Assembly: GCA_024291935.2 (NCBI GenBank)
Contig: CM044306.1
Span: 24,511,501 to 24,575,500 of the forward strand
Direction: 5' to 3'
Length of the DNA: 64,000 nt
Source: Okapia johnstoni
Lineage: Eukaryota > Chordata > Mammalia > Artiodactyla > Giraffidae
Position 1 is the first letter of the stretch, and every line of letters starts with the position of its first letter. A program made the position numbers and the translations under genes. The notes beneath the pieces are model-generated. The model did not search any database, was not told the DNA's origin, and saw only the letters and a program-made list of their open reading frames with translations. Below, piece after piece: positions 38,521 through 64,000 of the stretch.

Positions 38521-39100
38521 TTTAGCAAAGAAAACAAACAAAAAGGGCTCTAAAAATTAATTTTTAAAAGGCCAAACCCATGCAAATTTCTTAAATTTTG
38601 GTGGGTGTAGAAGGCCCTGGGGACTATCCATTGTACGCTGACCATGCTCAAATGCCTCTTTAACTTTTGTTCAGAGATAGTGGAGACATGAAGGACACCG
38701 CGTGGAGATCACATCCCTGGAATGACTTAAGATTACACTGGATAATTTATTGGGGGGTGTGTGTTTCTATTTTCCATTAGTGTGTCAATAAACACTTTCA
38801 ATACCTCTGAGAGATACTTCCAAAAAGGCAGTACTTCATTTTACCATTAAACTAGTAAGTGCATTCTAGAGTGCTGCAGGATAACAGGAAGTAACAAAGC
38901 ACAATGAAGTTGGAGGACAAGCTTGAAACCACCCCAGTGGTAAGATGGAGCTGGTTCACACTGGCTCTATAGAGCCAATTGTTGAGAGCTGGTTGTTAAA
39001 TGGTCAATGAAAAATCAAATTGTATTAATGTACAACTAACAGCAAAAGTAGTGAATACTCAAAATTCATCTCTTATTTATCTTACACTTTACCATTGCCT
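38521..39100. other. Intergenic stretch
   Basis: AT-rich, no gene seen. Its last 100 bases supply the N-terminal codons of the chimeric frame that runs into the BovB. Confidence 0.45.
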
Positions 39101-39111
39101 ATGGATTGAGG

Positions 39112-39947
39112 AGGAAGCACAAGCTGGAATCAAGATTGCCGGGAGAAATATCAATAACCTCAGATATGCAGATGACACCATCCTTATGGCAGAAAGTGAA
39201 GAAGAACTAAAGAGCCTCTTGATGAAAGTGAAAGAGGAGAGTGAAAACATTGGCTTAAAGCTCAACATTCAGAAAACTAAGATCATGGCATCCGGTCCCA
39301 TCACTTCATGGCAAATAGATGGGGAAACCCTGGAAACAGTGGCTGACTTTATTTTTTTGGGCTCCAAAATCACTGCAGATGGTGATTGCAGCCATGAAAT
39401 TAAAAGATGCTTACTCCTTGGAAGGAAAGTTATCACCAACCTAGACAGCATATTAAAAAGCAGAGACATTACTTTGCCAACAAAGGTCTGTCTAGTCAAG
39501 GCTATAGTTTTTCCAGTAGTCATGTATGGATGTGAGAGTTGGACTATAAAGAAAGCTGAGCGCCAAAGAATTGATGCTTTTGAACTGTGGTATTGGAGAA
39601 GACTCTTGAGAGTCCCTTGGACTGCAGGGAGATCCAACCAGTCCATCCTAAAGGAGATCAGTCCTGGATGTTCATTGGAAGGACAGATGTTGAAGCTGAA
39701 ACTCCAATACTTTGGCCACCTGATGCAAAGGACTGACTCATTTGAAAAGACCCTGATGCTGAGAAAGATTGAGGGCAGGAGGAGAAGGGGACGACAGAGG
39801 ATGAGATGGTTGGATGTCATCACCAACTCAATGGACATGGGTTTGGGTAGACTCTGGCAGTTGGTGATGGATAGGGAGGCCTGGCATGCTGCGGTTCATG
39901 GGGTTGCAGAGTTGGACACGACTGAGCGACTGAACTGAACTGAATTG
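39112..39947 (+). mobile_element. BovB LINE 3' part with open reverse-transcriptase frame
   Basis: An 836-bp, 5'-truncated BovB flanked by atggattgagg at 39101-39111 and 39948-39958. One frame stays open through the whole element to a stop at about 39936. It includes the RT box ([17 protein letters not shown]), the [14 protein letters not shown] stretch and the endonuclease-distal C-terminus. A complete BovB ORF2 is far longer, so this is only the C-terminal part and cannot move by itself. Confidence 0.95.
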
Positions 39948-40291
39948 ATGGATTGAGGTTACGTACATCTGTCATCTGTATAGTGGCAGTAATTGATAAC
40001 AGGGAGCTGCACTTCCCCTTCCAAGTCTGCATCCAGCAGTATCACTTTGAAGCTTGAAATGGCCACAGTGGGAGTATTTACACCATGGAAACTGGCAAGT
40101 GCTACCAACCAGGGCTTGTATTTTGGGTAAGTAAATATTATACTTTTAGTAGCACACCACTGAACCAAACCACTACCCACAGAAACATTTTAAGGGTCTA
40201 TAATAAATGTGAAGCCAACTTTTACTTTGAGGATGGACAGGATCAAGTATAGAAACATGTCTGTCTTCAGGAAATCATTCTCAAAACTGTG

Positions 40292-40603
40292 GGCTTCCCT
40301 GATAGCTCAGTTGGTAAAGAATCCACCTGCAATGCAGGAGACCCTGGTTCGATTCCTGGATTGGGAAGATCCCCTGAAGAAGGGATAGGCTACCCATTCC
40401 AGTATTCTTGGACTTCCCCCTGGTGGCTCAGCTGGTAAAGAATCTGACCGCAATGCGGGAGATCTGGGTTCGATCCCTGGGTTGGGAAGGGCCCCCGGAG
40501 AAGGGAACGGCTACCCACATCAGTATTCTGGTCTGGAGAATTCCATGGACTATATAGTCCATGGGGTCACAAAGAGTTGGACACAACTGAGCAACTTTCA
40601 CTC
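40292..40603 (+). mobile_element. Dimeric Bov-tA SINE with 14-bp target-site duplication
   Basis: Two tRNA-like heads in tandem, then the Bov-A body. A perfect ttctcaaaactgtg flanks it at 40278-40291 and 40604-40617. Confidence 0.95.
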
Positions 40604-41019
40604 TTCTCAAAACTGTGTAAGGGTTGAAGGTAACTGTTTTCTCAATTTGAGGCTGTAATTATTCTACAGACATGACTTTTGTTATAAGCCATCAGCCACT
40701 AGAGTGTCTGTAGTTTTATGGAACCTGTATACCATTACTTCTAGACAAAAGTGTTGACCAAATTGAGACGTAAGTTCTTAAGAGTGGGTGGGAGAGATTC
40801 CCTTCCTCTCTCCCTGCGAAACTTCTAGAAAGAGTAGCTTATACTCAAGCCATGTTTGCTTACCTTCTCATCAGTCTTGGCTTCTGCTTCCACCACTTGA
40901 CAGAAACTGCTCTAAGGGAACCGCAGACCTTACTGCTAACTTCAATAGCTTTTCAGTCCTCAGAGCTCTGACTTTCCGGCTTTGTTTCTGTGGGCCACTC
41001 CCCTCTCCCCTCTGTTAGA

Positions 41020-41130
41020 CTGGGTTACTGGAGTGAAAATCCTACTCGCCCGCAAGCTTAGCCTAGCACAGTGTTTGGCACTTTCTAGATGCTTAGGCAT
41101 CATTTGTTCAGTCAGTGGCCTCATTATCTC
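41020..41130 (+). mobile_element. L2 3'-end fragment
   Basis: 'agcctagcacagtgtttggc' and 'tagatgcttaggcatcattt' fit the L2 terminal region. Confidence 0.55.
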
Positions 41131-43150
41131 ACTTCTCCGGATAGGTTTTCTCACACATGAAAAGAAGACGAATTATATGGGGGCCCCTTTTATCCCGGCA
41201 GTCTGTCAAGACAGAGCTCATCTTTCAGGGTCTTGAGCTGGCTAAAGCTCACCCCATTTCAGCTGAGCATTATGAGCTGGTGTGTCCACTTAGGCAAATT
41301 CTTAGATTTTTCACTTTTTCTTTGGTCTGCAGGCCTATGCCCCAAAGCTATTCCTTTGCCTTCTGTTGCTTCTTGGCCAAAGCCAGGCTGAATGACCTTG
41401 AGGATGTTACATTATCGCCTTGGGATGAATGGGAGCTGCACAAGACAACTCCCAAGGCAAGTGCTCAGAACTTGGCTATTCCCATACTTCAGTAATGCCT
41501 ATTTCATCTTAATGTTTTTCCCCCAGAGTTGATACCCTCCAACTCCTTGGTCATTTCTGTTGCTTGTACTGAATTCCCTCAAGTCTAAGATTCTCTTTTC
41601 CTAGAGCTGCAGGAATCAGAACCAAACAGTATTTCAGATGCCACTTTCCACTCCAGCATTACAGGATTTACAGAGAGGGAGTGATCATCTTGCTAATGGC
41701 TTAGCGGCAAAAAGATCCCATCAGTCAACAACATTCAAGTTTCTGCTCTCATCTGGAGGTGAAAGCTGCTCATTCTCCCAGCTCATTTTCCCAAATACTG
41801 ATCATCCTACATTTGCTTCCGTGCTCACTGTCTCCAGGAGGTGTCCACCTATTGGGTCAAAGGGCCCAATGTGGCACAGTCACTTCTGAAATCAAGAGGG
41901 GAAACACATCCGCTTTGTGCATAAACATTCATAAAGAGCAATCTAACAACACTTACCTGAACGTTGGATTATTCAGCAAGCCATTAGAAATGAATCTAAA
42001 TGATGTAGGGCAGAGTTCAGGGAAAAGTCATGAGATAAAGGAAACACACAGGCCCAAGCTGATTAAAAAGATAATTAGTTGTGGAAAATAAGGTTGGGTT
42101 CCAGCCAAGAATTTGTCTTTGACAACGATAACCCAAAGGATCCAATATAGTCATGTTGGAGGGATTTAGCTGCTGCTCTTTTATAGGAGTTGAACAGCCA
42201 GAACAAAGCAACAGTCAGTTTCAAAGTGCAGCTCAACTCCCCACCCTCCCACCCCTTGCCAGTTTGTTGTTTTGCTCATAAACATACAAGCTGTTTCCTT
42301 TCATCTGCACAGGCTCATACAATATGGAGAACCCACAATAGGTTTAAGCCAGAATTATAAATGACTGTGCAGAGTGCTGGTCAAACCAAAGACCTTTTGG
42401 CCTAAGAAAGAATCTTGATGTCCCTGGCTGGAATCTAAAAAAGAAGAGCCAGAGAGAGAGGAACCTTTTAAAGACCTAAATAGGCCAGCAGACAAGTAAG
42501 TGATAAGGAAAAGCAAAACATCTCTTACCTAAATTATTAAATGCCATAAAGGTGCCTGAGATGCCTAATAATCAACACAGGTTTAACCTTCACTTAAGAA
42601 ACAAGAAAAATGTTTTCTGAATGGCCAGTTAGAGGGGGCTGACAACAAGCAAGGAGGGGAGTTGGGGAATGATGCCAGACAGTATTTGGACCCGAAACTG
42701 CAACTCCAAAGGTTCTGTGAAACTATGTGCTTGAAATATTGTTTTGATAAATAAGCCATATCCTAGTGGAATTGAAATCTCCAACTGTTCTACTGGCACG
42801 GACATCTCTGCAGTGACAGCACGTGCCCCAGATTGTGGAGTTAACTTGAATTAAATTTCAGATGTGGGGGAGCTAAAGGAGAGGGTGGTGGCAGTGGGAG
42901 GTTTACAAACAGTATGCTGGGGCTCCGATGTTGTCATAACCAGATGGCTTCAACTGTATCACTTAAACAAAAACAAACATGTCCAGAAAGAATGACGATA
43001 GCAGATGCATGGAAACGCTTCACCTGTACGCAAAATCCTAACTGCTTTATTTCCCTAGTCAAGACCATAGTGGAAATCCCATAAATACTGGGAAATCTCA
43101 GAAGAGACCTTTATCTTGCCAGGAGCCTGGTGCCAGAATTGCTAACTGCT
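41131..43150. other. Intergenic stretch
   Basis: No gene or firm repeat is recognised over about 2 kb. Confidence 0.45.
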
Positions 43151-43162
43151 ACCCTCCTGAAG

Positions 43163-44062
43163 GCTGTATGTTGTCACCCTGCTTATTTAACTTATATGCA
43201 GAGTACATCATGAGAAACGCTGGGCTGGAGGAAGCACAAGCTGGAATCAAGATTGCCGGGAGAAATATCAATAACCTCAGATATGCAGATGACACCACCC
43301 TTATGGCAGAAAGTGAAGAAGAACTAAGGAGCCTCTTGATGAAAGTGAAAGAGGAGAGTGAAAACATTGGCTTAAAGCTCAACATTCAGAAAACTAAGAT
43401 CATGGCATCCGGTCCCATCACTTCATGGCAAATAGATGGGGAAACAGTGGAAACAGTGGCTGACTTTATTTTTTGGGGCTCCAAAATCACTGCAGATGGT
43501 GATTGCAGCCATGAAATTAAAAGACGCTTACCCCTTGGAAGGAAAGTTATGACCAACTTAGCGTATTAAAAAGCAGAGACATTACTTTGCCAACAAAGGT
43601 CCGTCTAGTCAAGGCTATGGTTTTTCCAGTGGTCATGTATGGATGTGAGAGTTGGACGGTGAAGAAAGCTGAGTGCCGAAGAATTGATGCTTTTGAACTG
43701 TAGTGTTGGAGAAGACTCTTGAGAGTCCCTTGGACTGCAAGGAGATCCAACCAGTTCATCCTAAAGGAGATCAGTCCTGGGTGTTCATTGGAAGGATTGA
43801 TGTTGAAGCTGAAACTCCAATACTTTGGCCACCTCATGCGAAGAGTTGACTCCTTGGAAAAGACCCTAATGCTGGGAAGGATTGGGGGCAGGAGGAGAAG
43901 AGAAGGGGACGACAGAGGATGAGATGGTTGTATGGCGTCATCAACTCGATGGACATGGGTTTGGGTAAACTCCGGGAGTTGGTGATGGACAGGGAGGCCT
44001 GGCGTGCTGCGGTTCATGGGGTTGCAAAGAGTGGGACACGACTGAGCAACTGAACTGAACTG
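43163..44062 (+). mobile_element. BovB LINE 3' part, broken frame
   Basis: A 900-bp BovB with a 12-bp target-site duplication accctcctgaag at 43151-43162 and 44063-44074. It starts further 5' than the copy at 39112 (includes 'cctgcttatttaacttatat') and carries the same YADD box. A small deletion near 43,557 shifts the frame, and a TAG stands at about 43,700 where the other copy has TGG. Confidence 0.95.
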
Positions 44063-44299
44063 ACCCTCCTGAAGACACAGTCCCTGAACCCACCAACCCC
44101 TAACCCACAGCTTTCTGTGAATGAAGAAAAGCAAACCTGAAGCCTGGTATGTCTTCCTGGATCCTCTGAGTAACAGGCCAGCTGAGGCACCTTTATAGAG
44201 CTTTTGCTCTTGCTATTCCCACACAAAGAAGCTTTACCTCAGATTTCAGATACGGAACTTCCTCCAGTTACTTATATAATCTTTTCAGGGCATCATATT

Positions 44300-44465
44300 A
44301 GAAGAACTCTTACTCAAGTTGTGTGACCTTAGGCATGTCCCTCAGGGCTTCAATTTCTCTCATCTATAAAATGGGAAGATGCTATCTCTCACTTGTCCTA
44401 CCAAACCCATCAAGTTGTTGGGAAGTTCAAATGAGATACGTTATAGAAAGGTTTGCTGAAACCTG
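44300..44465 (-). mobile_element. MIR relic, antisense
   Basis: 'tgtgaccttaggcatgtccc', 'catctataaaatgggaagat' and 'gttcaaatgagatacg' match the inverted MIR. Confidence 0.7.
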
Positions 44466-44994
44466 AGCAGTCTTGAGCCAGGGCAGTTACCTGAGAGACT
44501 ACGTGGGGAGAGGAGACCCTGGGTACACCTCAGCCCCCAGCTCCGTGTGCTCATCTGGAAAATGAGAACTCAGGAGGCACAGGAAGGCAGCCAGGACATG
44601 GAGGACTGGGCACTTGCTCACACAGGTGACACTTAGGAGAAAACCAAGAAGTGCAGAGGAGTGGTTTCTCATGAACAAATCCTGCCTTTGATTATACTGA
44701 TAATAGTCGTATCTATTTCATTCCAGGGGGGAAAAGATAAAATGAAAATTGGAAAGTTCCCGAAGGCTAAAGTCCCAGGAGAACAATGGAAGGTGAAATG
44801 CTTTGAGTCTCCATCTAAGGTCAAATAATACACACCTTGGCCCAATAGCTAATGATTCTCCAGTGTACCCCACTGTCCTGTCCAACACTGCCATATGAAA
44901 GCAGAGGGGGAGCTCCAGAGCACTCCTGTGAGCTCACTGGGAATTCAGATACTAAGTTTTCTGAAAACACATCCAGTCAGTGACAGAATCAGTC
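44466..44994. other. Short gap before the SPOP 3' end
   Basis: No gene or firm repeat is recognised. Confidence 0.4.
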
Positions 44995-45011
44995 AGAGAT
45001 AAGAATTTCCC

Positions 45012-45017
45012 TTTATT
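45012..45017 (-). terminator. SPOP: Likely distal SPOP poly(A) signal AATAAA
   Basis: Minus-strand AATAAA about 1.49 kb after the stop. Two nearer AATAAA hexamers on the same strand (46344-46349 and 46280-46285) could give a short 3'UTR form. I prefer the distal one because repeat-free sequence continues down to it. Confidence 0.5.
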
Positions 45018-46279
45018 AAATCTCCACATTTATGTCCCCTTGATATTTTATATTTAGTTAAGGGAGATTGGAAGTTAGGTCTTAAAACACACAGGGTGCA
45101 GAAAAGCCCACTTCTATTACTTGCCTTGGCAGTAGGAGCCTGATCCCTCATTAGGATGTGGACTGTGGGATACTCAGGAAGGACAAGGGACTGGCAGATG
45201 CTGGAAGCTCACAAGGGAAACTTGAGATTAGGGACACACAATGAATCCCTACTGCTTAGACATTTTGAGCGTAACCTCTGCAAGCTAAAGGATCAAACTA
45301 GGCCTTCAAAATCCCTTAAGGAATTCAGACCCAAAAGACAAGCCAGGTGAGTGAAACAAAAGACCAGAGATACCACACAGTACAAAATAGTAATTATTTA
45401 TATTTTCAAAAAGAAAAAAAAAATTAACATTGGAAGTTCTCCCCTGCAGGAAGAGGGGTGAATTGGAAGGAACAGGACTGGCTCCTATGCAGGCGGCAAG
45501 TCAGGTACAAACAGCTGAGCAATCTTGGGCTGGGAGGTTTTTCACACAGCATTAATAATAAAATTTCTTTTTCTTTTCTCTTCTTTTTGCTCTGTTATTG
45601 TTGTGTGTGTATTTGGCTTTTTTTTAGAAAAAGGAGTGGGGGAGATGAAATAAAATCAGAGAAAAATGCCAAAAAACATTTTCCACAATATCTAAAAACA
45701 GAGAACCATAGTTCTTGTCAAGACAGTATGAATTCTGGATAAACTATTTTTTCCAGTTTTCAATACCAATAAAGATTTTTTTTCCAAAAGCTACCACATC
45801 AGAACACTCATCTTCTAGATCAAATAATCTCCTTCCCCTTTCACCTCTGCTGGTCATTTTTCATCAACGGGTAACAGGACATATTCTGTTGTTGCAAACA
45901 ATAAGTGCTAACCACAAGAGAGCTCTTCTGATAACTTGCATGGTAGTGAGGAGTTTTCACAAATATCCAAGTTTTAGCACAGCTGGATGGACTAAAATTT
46001 CTCTCAACATAAATACTACTGGAATCCACAAACTGATTTTTTGAGAAATTCTGCAAAAATCCTTTCTTCTTTCCTTTTCCCTTCTCTTAAAACTAAATGT
46101 CCTTTTTAAGTTTTCTTTTTGCTCCAGGCACCTGACGATTTGTTCTGCTCAGTCAGATGCAGACAGGTTTCTCCAAAGTACCACCGCGGGGATGTCCTCA
46201 GGGCCAGCGCCTAAACTGAAGCCCCACAGTATCAACCTTGGCCGGGCCAAAGGGGACACAGTGACGCAGCAACAGGGTT

Positions 46280-46349
46280 TTTATTAGGTCGAACAGCCCC
46301 GAGTCTTGGGCCCTTCCCTCCCCCCACCCCCATTTCCCCCAAGTTTATT
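46280..46349 (-). terminator. SPOP: Two proximal AATAAA hexamers in the SPOP 3'UTR
   Basis: Minus-strand AATAAA at 46349-46344 and again at 46285-46280, 160-225 bases after the stop. They could support alternative short 3' ends. Usage cannot be judged from sequence. Confidence 0.35.
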
Positions 46350-46504
46350 TAGTGCTGTATTAAAAGTCTGGGGCCACGATGCAGTCTTTTCCCCCCACAA
46401 CAGAGTAAAAGCTCCACAGATTGCGCTGTCTACCTGGTGGTCAGTGGCAGCCATGATGGCTGCTGCTTCTGGAAAATAAACGGAGTCTTACAACAGGCAG
46501 GATC

Positions 46505-63305
<16,801 letters not shown>

Positions 63306-64000
63306 TCAAAAGCATCCACATTTGCAGGCTCACGAAGTGATAGGAGGCAACTAGAACATAAGAGTCAGCAGGAGGAGATGTTAAAAAAACAAACCAAGGC
63401 CCCATAGCAGGATATTCTGACTCAGTTAAATGACAACTTAGAAATCACTTTTCCAGAGCAACCTGAGGCACCTTTTAAAAAGTAAACAATAAAGGGGCAT
63501 CTTAGAATCTGACAACACATCCCTTGCATCTCCACCTCTTTCCTCATAATCTCCCAAATCACTTTTTCCCCCTAACATATTTTAAAATTCAGTCAAGTCT
63601 CAATCTATTTTAATCCTCAACTCAGGAAAAGCAGCCCCTTATTTTTTTGGGACTGTAGTAAAACCAGGAGAAAAAAAGTCAGTGAGTCTTTCAACACCAA
63701 TTTGGGAGAGAAAAAGAACTCTAGAGAAATATGTGAATAATAAGTAATCTTTTATAGATATTTTATCAATCTGGCGATAATACTCTAAGATTAAAATAAA
63801 AGAGGCAATATGGAGGAAGCACAGACAAAAGTAAACTCCCATTACGCGGGGCAGAGTTCCAAGTCAGACTTCTAAGTAGAGTTAGCGATGCCAATCTGCT
63901 ACCAATGGATCAAAACAAAATTCAGACAGAATTTAATAGGTTCAACTCAGTTAACTTGTAAATGTCATTAGCTGAACTGCATGTGGTTCAGACACTGCTT

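Larger units (their letters stand above)
44995..46504 (-). other. SPOP: SPOP 3' untranslated region
   Basis: Non-coding sequence after the SPOP stop. Its first few hundred bases read like the human SPOP 3'UTR that I recall (short inverted GATCCTGCC start, CAGCAGCAGCC, GACCACCAGG). It is rich in U-tracts on the transcript strand and contains no young retroposon, unlike all its flanks, which supports it being exonic. The end is placed at the AATAAA at 45017-45012. Confidence 0.6.

Overview
The window looks like nuclear DNA of a bovid or other pecoran ruminant (cattle, sheep or goat type). It contains many ruminant-specific retroposons: BovB (RTE-clade) LINE tails, Bov-tA and BOV-A2 SINEs, CHR-type tRNA-Glu SINEs and a ruminant L1. 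These lie over older mammalian L2, MIR, L1M and MER5A relics. Two host genes can be recognised, NXPH3 (plus strand, complete) and SPOP (minus strand, 3' seven coding exons). The two are also neighbours in human 17q21.33, where NGFR lies upstream of NXPH3, so bases 1-22,700 probably correspond to the NGFR-NXPH3 interval. That synteny is recalled knowledge, not something read from the sequence. The sequence alone does not settle the species.

Layout. 1-5,080: mostly unique or old-repeat DNA with one CHR-type SINE. 5,099-8,420: Bov-tA, then a MIR split by BOV-A2 and BovB, then another BovB. Two CTCF-like motifs in divergent orientation lie at about 8.0 and 9.4 kb. 9,740-13,640: a dense repeat nest made of an L1M tail split by a probable solo LTR and SINEs, a ruminant L1 split by a BovB, and an antisense L1. 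13,640-22,700: L2 and MIR relics, one dimeric SINE and a small CpG-rich patch. 22,700-24,010: CpG island promoter and exon 1 of NXPH3. 25,688-26,392: NXPH3 exon 2, followed by a 3'UTR ending near 27,490. 27,500-44,990: the intergenic gap where the two genes converge tail to tail, with MER5A, SINEs, an L2 carrying an internal 86-bp duplication, and two BovB insertions with clean target-site duplications. 44,990-64,000: SPOP 3'UTR, seven coding exons and introns.

Gene function. NXPH3 encodes a secreted, glycosylated neurexophilin that binds alpha-neurexins. SPOP encodes the substrate-binding adaptor of CUL3 ubiquitin ligases. They are unrelated in function and simply share a neighbourhood. All SPOP exon junctions seen are GT-AG, keep phase and rebuild residues 67-374. 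NXPH3 rebuilds to 252 residues.

No unusual system of the prokaryotic kind (CRISPR, operon, toxin, phage) is present, and I found no clearly new coding system. The most notable signals are: nested insertions dated by target-site duplications; a BovB-host chimeric open frame of 312 codons; G-quadruplex motifs on both sides of the NXPH3 poly(A) site; a five-codon upstream ORF before NXPH3; a divergent pair of CTCF-like motifs; an 86-bp duplication around a SINE; and an (AT/AC) palindrome in a SPOP intron.
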